From the NCBI RefSeq assembly GCF_001949145.1, contig NW_019091652.1, positions 155,943 to 191,770 of the forward strand: DNA of 35,828 bases, in the 5' to 3' direction. The notes under the pieces are model-generated. The model made no database searches, was not told the DNA's origin, and saw only the letters and a list, made by a program, of their open reading frames with translations. The position numbers and the translations under genes were made by a program. The number at the start of each line of letters is the position of its first letter. Within the stretch, counting starts at the first letter, position 1. This DNA is from Acanthaster planci. Its lineage: Eukaryota; Echinodermata; Asteroidea; Valvatida; Acanthasteridae. This document shows positions 1 through 11,330 of the stretch, piece by piece.

Positions 1-285
1 TCAATCTATATGAACAAAATAAAGACTTCCCCACTCTAAAAACATTGTTTAAACTATTTTTAAAAAGCAATTTTTGGGCAAACAAGTGTATGTACTAAGA
101 GTTATGTATTGTTTCCAAGCGTGACCGATTCAACAAGCAAGACTGTGAGTTTATTTTTGGGGATTCTGCATGGGTAACAGGCAGTGTGCAAGTAAGAGTA
201 ATTTTGTCACTAGGGCTAAATCTACAGCATCTGTTTTTTGGGGCCCAACCCACAATAGTCATGTTAGTTTGTGTCTAGTACTTAC

Positions 286-390
286 TTGAGCGGAGTAACA
301 ATGCAATCATTGGTGGATGTACGACACAGCAAAGCTTGACCCAGTAGGTGATCAGCTACCACAGTCAAACCAAGAATGGGTGCAGGTGGA
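286..390 (-). CDS. NUP88: NUP88 coding exon 10 (last one in the window)
   Basis: Acceptor TTTCATTCAG, donor AA/GTAAGT. It encodes [18 protein letters not shown], then [15 protein letters not shown], aligning with the human PAPIRGFWIVPDILG and STYECLIWPL region. No further exon was recognised in 1-285. Confidence 0.9.
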
Positions 391-3300
391 CTGAATGAAA
401 AAAATGCAATAATCAGGTGTAGGTTTCTATACCCATGGATGTACAGGTACAACCCTTATGGACTAGAATGTATATGATGAATGTGGATGCAACCAAATTG
501 GTGTCATCTCATACATCATCTTGAATACCATCAATCAGCCAGGCCACTCTAGCTTGAATACCATTATTCAGCTAGGCCACTCTAGCTTATTTTACAGTCC
601 GGTTGGAATGCCCGCAACAGAAGTAGGAAGATTTCAGTCTGTGATTCAAGCTAGCATGCCTGTGACTTTCTTGTTGTCTACAAGACCAACAAACTATGTC
701 TTTTAAGGTTAACATGCTTACCATGATTCTGAAGGCTTGGTACATATCATATGTGCTACTGTGCATGACTCATCTTGATTGACAACATCCATGACTGAAC
801 CTTCTTCATTCCCTTCATATTCTAAAAGTGAAAAACAAAACAATTATCTTGATTGATAAAACAATATGTAGCTGACATTTTTCACATTATTGTTGTAAAG
901 TCCATCACAAGTTAAGTCACCAGCCTGGACAATGTTTACTAGGAATGAACAAAACCAAAAGATGCCTATTATCTTAATTTAGTTGAATACCTTGCAATAT
1001 GACTTAAAACCAATAGACTTGTAGTGGACTTGTGTCATCTTGTGGATTTGACCACATCAACTCATTCAACAATGTCCTCTTGGTTCTTGTACCGGTACTG
1101 CGGATTTATAATCTGCATTAAAAGAACAGTTGGAAGTCGGGCCAAGGACGATCCAGTCTATGGACAAGTACCAGGGGTGTGATTTGGGGAAAATGAAAAA
1201 TCCCCAAATCATTCGTTGGAGGGTTTTGCAAGTCGTGTTAGCCACAGCTTCCCTACAATTCGCGGCATATCTATTTGGGTATAGGAGGAGATTCAGGTAC
1301 TACACGTAAATCACCACAAGAGCTGTTCTTACTTTGAGGGATACAATTATAACATTTACTGCAACAAAACCCTTGTCCTCATTTATTTCAATTGCAATTA
1401 TACATGTAAGCTACATGTATAATTGGTGACAATCAAAGCCCTAGAAGAAGTGTAATACACACACACAGTGATCCACAAAATTCTATCACAATTAATTAAA
1501 CCTGAAAACTGTCTCATACAGATGAGTACTGCATTACTTGTGACACCACGTGCACTTGCAGTACCAAGGTTTGTCGATTTTCACGAGAAAGTCATGATAA
1601 TATATCAATTTCCCCTTGGTTAATTGTCTGTCCACCTCGGTTTCCAGCCAGGAAAATTCTTTAATCCTTTGTCTACATTCAAATCCCCTTCCCTACCTAC
1701 TACCTTGTATGACATTTTTGATGGATGTCGACGACATCAGACCACCACTAGAATGAAACGAAACGCGATGGCAGACGGACGCAAGTTGTCCACAGTGCAT
1801 GCAATGACAACACGTGTACTGTGCATACATGCACGCACACACACACACATGTACAGTGCGTACAGTACATGTAAATGTACATACACACAACGATCATACC
1901 ACTGGCCTAGGTCCCTATGTTTTAACAATGATACCTGATCCGTTCAGTGTACTATTACCTACGTATCTGGCGCATTTCCAGGGAAAGTAACAATGCAAAA
2001 GTGCATGCTATACGCCTAAATGTAAACTTGTGCAAGTCTTTCGCTTAGATTCGCACCAAAAATTGTAGTCTTTGTGCTACATATTGAAAGCATTGACAAT
2101 ACAGAAATCTAAAAAGTCTCACAGAAATTCCAGATAGTCTCAAAGAAATTCCGGAAATCCGGGAAAATCCCACCCCTGAAGTACACAATGTGATTATCAT
2201 AATAACTCTCTTTCTCACCAGATGAGCAGTAATGTGTGAGTTTCTGTAGCCAGGACAAGGTTACACAATGCACACCTGCACTGTGGGAACAGTAATATTG
2301 GCATGGGGATGAGGGATCTGGAAATAAAGAATGCAATCAAATTAATACATTCTCAAAATGTGCTACGTGCTGCTCCATCCTGACTCATAAATGTATATGA
2401 CAAGTAAAAGTGGTCAACCTCCTACTGAGAGGAATTTAATAAGAACCAGAAATATACACACATGTACAATTCCAGCAAAGATAAGCTGATGTTTTGACAA
2501 TACTCACCTTTGTGCAGGAGAATTGGGTAGGCAGTATCCTCTGGATAATCTTTCGATAATACGGTAAGCGATAACTCCACACTCTCATACACGTACAAAG
2601 CAAAATCTGACTTGCCTCGCACACTACCAATATCCGAAATGGAGGCCGAGGTTACAGACTAAAAATAAAATTAAAACTTTCCTGGTTATAACTCAGATGG
2701 TGATAAATTTTACTTACACAATTGTTCTGTTTTAGATGTGAATTTTTAATAGAAAGACGGAACCTCTCACTTTGGGGGGAATTTTTCTAACCATTGATAG
2801 TTAACTCTGTTAGTTAACTCTATGTCTTAAAGCTTTTATGACTGGAAAAAATCAACATTAAATCCCTCTCTAGCTAGATGTTACTGCAGTACGGGCTTTG
2901 AAGTTTGATTCCTCTTTACCCTATCAACTCCTACATCCACCCAAAACTTTTGGAATATTTTGCCAGAGTCAGGAATGTAAAGACAAGTCATTTTTTTTAG
3001 TACTTTACATAATGCCTGATGCCCCCTTGAAGTTAAGTACAAAAAATCTCTTACTAGGTTCTTACACAAAGCTGATTTTGTAGGATTCAGAAAAGATATG
3101 GGCATAAACAAAGATTGTATAGCGCCCCATAGCGGCGCAAGATGGGTAATTCGGCCATAAAGGTGTTATCACCATGGGCACTATTCGAGTGTGAATGTGT
3201 GTGTGTGTGCCTGTTGCAGCGTCTGCACCTGTGCATTAAACGGCACTGCGCAGGCATAGTCCAACCAGAATGGCGCCCAAGTGATAACAATGTTTTACGC

Positions 3301-6300
3301 TTATTCATGGTGAAGTTCCCCATCTTTCAAGGCGCTAAATGATTTTTGGGCATAAATGCCAACTGACTTTAAGACTAAAGTAAACATTTGAAGCGTCTCA
3401 CATGATTATCATTGTCATCTTCATCATCCCCTGTCAGTACAATACAATGATGTAGTATACCACCAGAAGTTGCAACCACTAGTACAATGGGGCTAGTATG
3501 AAGACAAAGTATACTACAAGCATCCAGGCCATAGTTATCTTCAGCAGGTGGATGCATAGTCAGAGGTCCTTGTAGATTGGTATGGACATATCTAGAATGA
3601 AAGAACACAAATTGATAAGATCAGAAACATTAAAAAGTAAAATTGCATGGTTTAATTATTTGACAAACAGGATTTTTTATTTTATAGAAACAATAATCAG
3701 AACTTGTGCAGAGAAACAGATTAGACATGGTGATGTTCGTTCTGTCTTCACTTTTCCTCCAAAAAATCATCAGAATTGTTACAGAAATGTTGAAGAGCAC
3801 CTCCAAATAATGCACGTAGCCATTGTTTGGCATGCACAAGGGTTTATCCACTACGAACACAGGGCAAGAGTTCCCCTCATTTTCTGTAAATGACGCAATC
3901 TACATTTAGAATTCCCATCTTGGCATGACATGCATGGAGAGAAAAAAGCCCTTGTAAGCTTGTTATAGTTGAGCTCTGAAGACAACTGACACTGCTTTCA
4001 ATTTGGACGCTTCCATATTTATTTGAACAGATAAAATAAGAGAAAACATGCTTTACTTTAAGAGGTGCTCTTTAAGTTTGAAAAGGGTAGCAGAACACAA
4101 AGTAGCCAAAATGTATCAAAAAATTCTTGGCATTCTGTCATTTTGGTATTTATAATCACAAGAACCTAACAAAGTTACCACAGAGGGCACAGTCCTACCT
4201 GTACCTTGGTTCAGATAAACTTGTCTTGAGAAGAAATACATCTCCATTGCCTTTCAAGATGTAGACTGGGTAAAGGAGTGGAGGTGGAGCATTAGATCTT
4301 CCTGTGAAGATATATAGAAAGAAAGCAGGTTGTTTTTCAATTTAATTATATGTCTCTATAGCCTTCCAAGATGGCTATCGGCCTCAACCAGAAGCAGCAC
4401 CTCATTGGTTGGTAGGGAGTCGGTCTTCATTTAGTTAACAGCAACACAACCGCACCATGTATTTCATAGTGAACCAGGGAAGTACATTTCCCACCAAAGG
4501 AAGTAGGAAAACTGTGCCCTTTCTTTGTCTTGTTCGGGGCCCCTTGAGTAAAATTGCAACTGTCAATATCGGGTAAATGAGGAAAATGAAAAATCCGGGG
4601 AAAAAATGCACACATACGTCTTTCAATCCTCCGTTTGAATATTTCAACAACTAACTGTACCCAGTGCACTTGCTGTATCCTTGCTTGTTATTTTTGTTCA
4701 ATGAAATCAATGAAATAACGTTTTGTCGGTCAACCCCCCTTATCTATTTGACATTCCTGCCTAGAAAATTTATAATTTATTTACACTTTAGGGCATCAAT
4801 GAAGGAATAAAATGACACTTCATGACGAATTATTGCATGTCTACTCTAAGTGAAATGAAATTTCTGATGTATACTTGGTGTTTCATGCAAGCCAAAAAAG
4901 GAGAAGCTTGGAACCAAAAAATCCCCTAAAATAGTTTGATACCATCACATTAAACAGTACAAAAAAATTTAGAACACAGATACGAGGAACAAGATGTAAA
5001 CCTGCTTGCAAAGGAAAAGGTCCAGTGTCCTGAATATTTCTTATAACCCATCAGTGGCAACTTTGTACCGGTAACTGTTCTTACTTTCAATTTTTGTTGG
5101 TTCTTCCATTACTGGTCCAAAGTCAAATGCCACAGCTATGTCCCCTAAGGCCACTTCAAATGTTGACCTGTTGGCTGACAGTGAGTAACTGGTGGAATAT
5201 TCCCCTAGTCGGTGACACTGGATTGGCTTGTGGGGTGAAGTGACGTCGTAGACCCTGACAATTGAGAAAACACCAGTTCTGAAGACTTATTTGTTCATGT
5301 AATTTCTTTATAAACACTGCACATACACTGCTATCAACTTAATCTCTATCAAACTAGCAAGTGATAGGAGTGTTTATTCAAACAAACTAGTTGATTGTAG
5401 TGTTGGATGATTCCAGCATTTTGGAATCGATTCTTATTTTTACATGTGCGAATGCCATGTTCAGTATACCCGAGATTACATGCAAAATGCACTTGTAAAT
5501 TGTTTCCTAAACACTCGTGTCATTAAAAATTATCCCCTGTTATTGCATCGGAAACATGAAAGATTTATTATCATTACAGATTTTAAATCAGAAATTTTAA
5601 AACTTGATGGAAGCACATCACTTATAGGAAAAGATTATCAATCTACGTAGCCTGCCAGCTTTAAAGTTTTCCAGTTTAAGATAACATAAGGTATGTACCT
5701 TTATTTTCATGCCGCCAAAAACATACTGAAGAAACATTTTTTCCTTAAAGTCCAAGAATATGTGACCTTATTCCACCGACGATGAAATATGATAGTTTTC
5801 TTGATCTTTCGATTGAAAATTCCATCAAAAACTAGACTGCTCATGCACCGCACAGCACCACTTGCGTCAGCGGCCTGTTCGTGCAATCGCTGGTGAACAT
5901 GCCTAAAGCTACATTCTTCCTATGTGTATGCCTGCTACCAGCTTCAACGCATGGCCATTAGTCTTGTTCCAAGGTGGAGATGGAAAATTTTGAGAATTGC
6001 TCATTATTTTGACCTTCAATTCACTCAACAGATTGAGTACAATTTCTTTTCTTTATGACAGAAATGAAGGATGAAAAGTAGTCAAAGATTTGTGTTTTGG
6101 CAGAGTAAATGACGGTTATCATGGTGCATATCTCACAGACTCAAATGCAAAGCATCTGCAAAGAAACAAACGCTTGCAGTCGGCTCACAGCCACAGGTCC
6201 GCACGTCCGTGCACCAATGGAGAGCGGTCGATGCATGCAGGACTATTGGAAACATGCATGAATTTGAACACAAATCTACACCTGGGCCGATGCCATTGCC

Positions 6301-9300
6301 GATCTCACCAGCTTCTCTTTCTTATGAATGGTTTAAGTTTAGTTGACAACCCTGGAAATGTTTGACTTTAAATAACTTCGGATCGCTGATTTTATGTCAA
6401 GGTTTGTGGGATTTGGGTAATTTTCCAAAAGCTGGCATCATGGGAATTTTCAAATGCTTCAACAGTTACTTGCATTTGGAGTATTTCACGGTAAAGGAAG
6501 AATTAATATCGGACAAAGGGCTGCATTGTTTAGGTTTTTTCTTGCAGTTCTCAGCAAATATTTGTAATATGGTGACAAAGTACACGTAGGCCTACTTTTT
6601 CCACCACAGTTTGCTTCGATCTTAAAGATTACAACACGGCGTTGGTCCAGTGGAAGATTTTGTTTGGAAGTAATAAACTCCAAGGAATGAGTTTCTACTT
6701 GGTGTCAATCCTTCAGGTCTTACAACTGAGTTTCCACCAAGAAATAAAGGGTAATCAGCGACAAGAAATTTCAATGCAAGGAATTTGGCGTGTGGGAAAA
6801 ACTCAGATGTACACGTGTACATGTAGTTTTCATCGCTCAGCATGTTAAGGAATCACAATTGGCATCCAGCCAACAGTTGGTCATCAGCATGCTGCAGACA
6901 AATGGGTCGGAGTACTGCACGGTGACGCTGTGACTCTGCAAAGCATGTGGGCCACATCTCGTCACACACTTCAGGTTTTGGCAGCGAAAATAAGGCCGCG
7001 CAGTTTAGGTTCCTTGATTTGGCATAAAAACACATTTTTTCAAAAATCAACGGATCATTTTATATGGCAGTCTTTTGGAATCGCTGGACTGTTCCTGGAA
7101 TCAGATTTCAAGGTTATGGAATCGGCAGTGGCGAGATTTCGATTCCTCAAAACATGGAATCGCGACTCCAATTCCAAATTTGGAATCGATTCTACCTGAT
7201 TTCAGCATGGATTCGCCCAAGCCTGGTTGGTTCCAACCTTAACCTCTGTTCCTTGCTGTATGCTTTGACAAATGATAGAAGCATTAGCCTAAGTGTGGAT
7301 TGGCTACATGTACATGTGTGTACAGTACGTAGCAAGTGGTACATATAGTTGTGTCTACCCCCAAAACTGTGCCAAGCTAGCTAGCCAATGAATAGAGAGT
7401 CCACTAAATCATTGACAAGTTAAAGCACATAGGTGGCCACCCAAACTTTTACAAGCTATCAAAAGTGATAAGACAAGCCAAAACTTTGATGAGCTTGACA
7501 AACTTTGATGAAGCTGTTTTACTGAGAAACTCGCATCAATCCAGGAATAACCATAGCCTCACCAATCAGGGGTAAAACTGATAACAGTTGAGTGTTTACC
7601 TTAATGTATTGTCAGAGGTAAGAAGTACCACATGAATGTCTGAATCACTTCCTGGATACCAGGCAGCTTGAAGCAAACGCAGAGTCCCACTTGACATGAA
7701 AAATCTCTCTGCCAAGATCACCGTCCTACAAAACAAATGCCCAGTGCCATTGTAAGTTGTGATTGTCAGTGATGAATATGACATTCATTACTCAGTTTAA
7801 ATTTACAGAGTTTTCAAAGGAAGCTGGCATGCACTTAGCAGATTTAGTACCTGCAGTTGATTTGTTCCTTTCCACCCTCAAACTGTCCAAATTGTCCATG
7901 ACGTCGTGGTAGAGTCATCACCGATGCACCTTTGGTACCCCATAGCAAAACATGACGACCCGTTGTACTCAGCTCAATATGTTCAATATCAAACCTTGGT
8001 GTATTGGTGCACAGGAGCTTCTGCAATACAATGTTTGTTTTGATATCAAGATTTCATGATTTGATTATTGAAATTTTATGCGCTGAATTTTCAGGCTGTG
8101 ATATTACATGTACATGTGCATGTAATTTAGCAAATCATACATGTAAGACATCCATCTTCATATGGCTAATATTTGCTTCACCTTACCTACAGTACTAATG
8201 CTTTTAGCTCAAATAATTACATACATGTACATGTACAAAGAAGCAAAAAAAAACAAGTCATTCCTGAATAAACCAATCATGAAGAGTTCTACATCTTCCC
8301 TGAGTCGCAATCAATACCGGTGCACAATCCAGTATTGGTAAAGGAGGATAACTACATGTACATGCAAGTAGAGTTCCATATTACATGTAAATAATGTATT
8401 TGGACATCACTTGACACTGCGCATAAACCAACTTAAGACTGATCTGAAAAATTCTAAGTGTTTTTTCGATTAAGCATGAAGCATGCTTATTACAGCACAT
8501 GTAAATGCTTCAACACGTTCAATATTTTCTGCAAATTTAACTTGTCAAGACATGTTATCACATTTTGATATGATGACAAATAAACCACTGCGACCATGGC
8601 AACAGGTAACATTTATGATAGGCCTATACATGTTGGCCTAACTCTAACCCCTTGGAATCTCAGACTATTGACTGGACATTGCCGCTAGGCATCATCATCC
8701 AGTGAGGGTATAACCAATGTTCATTACGTTTAGCACCCTGTTGCTATAATTTTTCAAATTACATGTTACTAACATTCAGACCTTGAGGATCTATTCCTTA
8801 CTCCTAGTAGGTCTATGTTAGGTAAAGTTTGACAATATGTAAGCAAAAAAAGCAGACTCTTTTTACCAGAGTTCTAGCCGACCCAGCCATCATTCCCAGC
8901 CATTGTGGATATACTGAATTATTACAAAAGAAACTTCATCCAGGTCAAGGAACCACACTACATCATACATGTACATGAGCTAATTCATCTTTTTTCACAG
9001 CTCTTCATCGGGTCAATTACGCTGCCGTTTTACCCCATAATAATCCCTCCAAATCAAAGCCCTTCCTTTTCTTCTTTCTGATAATATAATGAAAGAGGAC
9101 ATCACTGCCAACTTATTTAAGAAGCAGGCCTAGCCCTAAGCCTAGCCTAGATTGGACGTTACCTGCATTTCATTACGACTGACGTCCAGGGTATAAAATT
9201 AGTGTACAAAAGACCTCAAAATTGGTTCTAATTTGTTCTTGATTTACCTTGTTGAAGAAACGTATTTTCATGTTTGTAAGTTCTCCATGGCCTTATCTAT

Positions 9301-11238
9301 TTGTCTGGGGGGTTTAAGAATTTCAGAACGCACCATGGACGGCAAAATCAAGGAAAATAAGTGGGAGACGTTACTTTTGTAGATGTAATTCATCCGTTCT
9401 CGAATCTAGTTGTTAAGTGCACGCACGTACAGGAAACCGAGCTGCGTACACGCACTATGCGTGCGCGATTTTCTGTTGCTCACCTTCTACACGGAGGCTG
9501 TCACTGGTACCCGGCATTAACCCGTCTGCCATCAAGCCGATATAAAAAATGCAGTTCCGTTTTGTCGTATCAGGGCTTCAAACTGACCAATTAACCCGCT
9601 ATTGGTTACCTCTAAAATGTTCATATTTTGTTCTGCTTTAATTTTCGATTTATAAACATAAATTTCTGACACAACCTGCTATTTTATTAGAATAACCTCG
9701 GTTAGCATAGAAGGTACATGTAGCTGTACGGGAAGAAGTTCATCAACGATTTCTTTTTGAAGTGTTTAACATGTTTAATTTGTTTGAAGAGTTTTATCGG
9801 TTAAAGATGTATAAATACACAATATTGCAGAGAATGCGATTTTTAATTAAAAGTAAACTGTAACTTATCTTGATAATTGAGGATTAAAAGAAAATTACAT
9901 TGCAGGCAATTTGATCGTGATGAACAGGTGAGAACGATACTTATACTAATCAGGAACACAGTATGCAGAGGTAATATGGCCCGCGCACATGCGGTAGGTA
10001 GTGATCATTCACAAATTGAGCTGTTGATAAGCCTTTCCTTTTGTTACTCGTATACTAGACATACAATAAGCAGACTGAACTGGTACATGTAATTGGCAGT
10101 GATGAGTTGTATTTTAGATGATGGATAATAACCTCTCCCCTCGACACGGATCATGAACTGCCGGGTCCCTTAACTTCTGTCAAATTTTGTGGACACCTTT
10201 AAGTCCAGCTGTTAACACATAATACATGTACATGTACATGTCCATGCTCAAAAATGGCCAGGATTTGTATAAATCGTGAATTTTAACTTTCCTGTACAGG
10301 CCGTAGTAGACTCAGCTTGCGTGCAGGTACATATAAATAAGCCAACTGTCACCAACGCACGCTACAGCCTTGCTTCCGCTCCCACCGGCCCGATGTTGTC
10401 TGTACTCGGCATAGATGCCAAGAACATGTAGTTTCGATGTTCATGTACACGGCTCGGAATCCGTATGCCAAATAGTTGCCCACACACTGTATGAACTGCA
10501 CTGGAGAATGGCTGAAAATAGTCCTCAACAATGGCATGAATTAAAGTAAGGCCTACATGTACGTCCGACTTTATTTTTCTCATTTTTTTGTCTTTGGTGG
10601 TGATGTGTCGAATTTCTTATCCCACAAGACGTGGAGATACAGACGCATAGGAGTTACAGACGTGAAATTGGCTCCTTGGAAAAGGTAGAAATGTTGCAAA
10701 TGTTAGTTACAAAATAAATTTTTCGCCCGATGTTGCGCCCTTTAAACCCTGAACGCCCTCCGTCGCGTAAGGTAGTACGGTCACGGAGTCCACCTGCCAG
10801 ATGCCTGCGCTAACCCTAGGCCCAAGTTGTTTCAAAAAAGTAGATTTTGTTTCCTTATTATAGGAACAGGGTGCTAATGATAATGACATGAATGAGCAAC
10901 GTGTAACCAGTACTTGGCAGGATTTAAAACGGGAAAAACTGAAATATCACGAATCTAATAACCTGAAAAGCCTGGACTTCCTGAAGTCTTCTGTTGCACG
11001 AGTGGACGTCGTCTGCATGAATATAATCAAGCAAGTCTTTCAAATTCATGGTTAAAAGTCGACTTTCGCCACTGTCCCAAGCGAACAACTGGCCCTCCTG
11101 AACCACCAACAGATTCTCTGGTTCTGTTCTCTGAGGCTCATGTTTGTCATAACTTCTTAAGCTCTCAAAAACTGGGTGAGCATTCAAACTTTTCCGCCAC
11201 AATTCAAGTCTCAAATCTTCGTCAGGGAAAGCCGCCAT
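286..11238 (-). CDS. NUP88: NUP88 nucleoporin, 5' two-thirds of the gene (10 coding exons, 3' end off the window)
   Basis: NUP88 is a nuclear pore protein. In animals it sits on the cytoplasmic face with NUP214 and NUP62 and takes part in CRM1-dependent export. Ten exons join in frame (11238-10963, 8020-7851, 7725-7600, 5254-5085, 4301-4205, 3591-3402, 2658-2508, 2317-2219, 821-722, 390-286; intron phases 0,2,2,1,2,0,1,1,2,2) and give about 494 residues. The human protein is about 741. Stretches recognised as NUP88: ELWRK near the N-terminus, [81 protein letters not shown]. This part is the N-terminal beta-propeller; the C-terminal coiled coil must lie left of base 1. The start at 11238 has a strong context (AACATGG). 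Identification rests on remembered family similarity and is strengthened by perfect phase consistency. Confidence 0.95.
722..821 (-). CDS. NUP88: NUP88 coding exon 9
   Basis: Short exon with no long open frame. Acceptor TCACTTTTAG, donor ATG/GTAAGC. It encodes [14 protein letters not shown], then [16 protein letters not shown], matching the human CFVEHILCTKP segment. Phase 1 in, phase 2 out, consistent with both neighbours. Confidence 0.9.
1172..2178. mobile_element. hAT-like non-autonomous DNA element, 1007 bp, in NUP88 intron 8
   Basis: The ends are CAGGGGTGTGATTT on the left and CAGGGGTGGGATTT as the reverse complement of the right end (13 of 14 match). CAGGGGTG is a typical hAT terminus. 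AAGTAC directly abuts both ends (1166-1171 and 2179-2184), a perfect 6 bp target duplication. Just inside the left end is a hairpin with 11 bp arms (1180-1190 and 1201-1211). No transposase frame was seen. The interior includes a CA run near 1834-1849. The right end lies 40 bp from exon 8. Confidence 0.72.
1395..1425. repeat. Perfect inverted repeat, 14 bp arms, 3 bp spacer
   Basis: Arms CAATTATACATGTA and its exact reverse complement surround the spacer AGC, inside the intron 8 hAT element. It could form a strong hairpin or be a self-paired copy of the TACATGTA family. Confidence 0.7.
2219..2317 (-). CDS. NUP88: NUP88 coding exon 8
   Basis: Encodes [10 protein letters not shown], then [17 protein letters not shown], matching human CTHEAGVHSVGLTWIHKL. 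Acceptor TATTTCCAG, donor TCTG/GTGAGA. Only 40 bp of intron separate its end from the terminal repeat of the transposon in intron 8. Confidence 0.94.
2508..2658 (-). CDS. NUP88: NUP88 coding exon 7
   Basis: Starts [19 protein letters not shown] and continues through [11 protein letters not shown] to YPILLHK, plus one base. It matches the human SLYVFECVELEL and VKLHR segments. Acceptor TTTTTAG, donor G/GTGAGT. Confidence 0.93.
3109..3348. mobile_element. hAT-type MITE, 240 bp, with perfect 8 bp target duplication, in NUP88 intron 6
   Basis: The terminal inverted repeats begin CAAAGATTGTATAGCGCC on the left and CAAAAATCATTTAGCGCC on the right (reverse complement), 14 of 18 matching. Similarity continues inward through AAGATGGG and GTTATCAC for about 75 bp. 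The element is flanked by exact GGCATAAA copies at 3101-3108 and 3349-3356. An 8 bp target duplication is the hallmark of hAT elements. A short GT run sits near its centre. No coding capacity. Confidence 0.82.
3402..3591 (-). CDS. NUP88: NUP88 coding exon 6
   Basis: Begins with the completed arginine codon, then [20 protein letters not shown], and ends in the acidic loop [10 protein letters not shown]. This is the highest-similarity part of the gene (human GPLPMHPAAEDNYG and an acidic EEEDDH run). Acceptor CATTCTAG, donor CAT/GTGAGA. Phase 2 in, phase 0 out. Confidence 0.95.
4205..4301 (-). CDS. NUP88: NUP88 coding exon 5 (tandem donor)
   Basis: Encodes [20 protein letters not shown], then [11 protein letters not shown], aligning with the human YPLYILYENGETF region. 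Acceptor TTCACAG. Two donors lie 6 bp apart: AAG/GTACAG at 4205 (chosen because it keeps the human spacing to the GPL motif of the next exon) and CAG/GTAGGA at 4199, which would add two residues without changing frame. Confidence 0.9.
4561..4605. repeat. Possible fragment related to the intron 8 hAT element
   Basis: The stretch GGAAAATGAAAAATCC followed by GGGG resembles the subterminal part of the element starting at 1172 (GGGGAAAATGAAAAATCCCC). No matching second end was found, so this is either a relic or chance similarity. Confidence 0.25.
5085..5254 (-). CDS. NUP88: NUP88 coding exon 4
   Basis: Not visible as a long open frame because it is closed quickly on both sides. Found by reading the minus strand for the continuation of VLLTSDN. 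Acceptor AATTGTCAG, donor A/GTAAGA. It encodes [10 protein letters not shown], then [16 protein letters not shown], matching the human [14 protein letters not shown] region. Phase 2 in, phase 1 out. Confidence 0.93.
5255..7599 (-). other. NUP88 intron 3, with a GGAATCG-rich segment
   Basis: No exon was recognised in this 2345 bp intron. Bases 7077-7190 contain five GGAATCG or CGATTCC words, and a related TTTGGAATCGATTCT-like word lies at 5420-5436. This clustering suggests a degraded repeat, perhaps an element spanning part of the intron, but no clean termini or target duplication were found. ORF-like peptides here (5444-5650, 6090-6365, 6930-7199) match nothing recognised. Confidence 0.5.
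7600..7725 (-). CDS. NUP88: NUP88 coding exon 3
   Basis: Encodes [12 protein letters not shown], then AAWYP and [11 protein letters not shown], some of the most conserved NUP88 propeller sequence. Acceptor TTTTGTAG, donor AG/GTAAAC. The split arginine codon is completed from exon 2. Intron 2 before it is only 125 bp. Confidence 0.95.
7851..8020 (-). CDS. NUP88: NUP88 coding exon 2
   Basis: Begins [14 protein letters not shown] after acceptor TTGCAG and ends [10 protein letters not shown] plus two bases before donor AG/GTACTA. Residues 93 to about 148, early propeller blades. The FEGGK motif and the KLLC start are conserved in human NUP88. Phase 0 in, phase 2 out. Confidence 0.94.
8021..10962 (-). 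other. NUP88 intron 1
   Basis: A 2942 bp intron without recognisable exons. It carries scattered ACATGT arrays (8221-8237, 10223-10241) and a relatively CpG-rich patch around 9415-9480. No transposon ends were resolved. Confidence 0.6.
10963..11238 (-). CDS. NUP88: NUP88 coding exon 1
   Basis: Residues 1-92, starting [14 protein letters not shown] and ending VQAFQ. The first ATG fits the family start. The open frame continues upstream only through non-ATG codons. The donor after CAG is GTTATT, weak at positions +3 and +5, but the residues on both sides (FQ then KLLC) match the human junction region, so it is probably real. Phase 0. Confidence 0.92.
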
Positions 11239-11241
11239 GTT
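11231..11241 (-). promoter_or_regulatory. YY1-type motif over the NUP88 start codon
   Basis: The minus strand reads AACATGGCGGC, an exact match to the YY1 consensus AAnATGGCGGC, centred on the initiator ATG. YY1 sites overlapping start codons are common in housekeeping genes. Function here is inferred from sequence only. Confidence 0.5.
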
Positions 11242-11301
11242 GACGTCGATGTGCAATCCCAACGTTCTAGTGCAGGGCCTAGCTGCGAAAGTGCCGCGTT
11301 A

Positions 11302-11330
11302 ATGGTATGGCCTCGACCATTTTATTTAAG
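11302..11330 (+). other. Possible divergent mini first exon opposite NUP88
   Basis: Sixty-three bases outside the NUP88 ATG, the plus strand has ATG followed by nine codons and a near-ideal donor AG/GTAAGT at 11331. It could be the first exon of a divergent transcript from a shared promoter, or an upstream leader exon for CUX1. No downstream partner exon was identified, so it is only a candidate. Confidence 0.2.

Noticed and set aside
3582-3893. 103-residue plus-strand frame
   Set aside because: Antisense to NUP88 exon 6 end and intron 5; no known protein.
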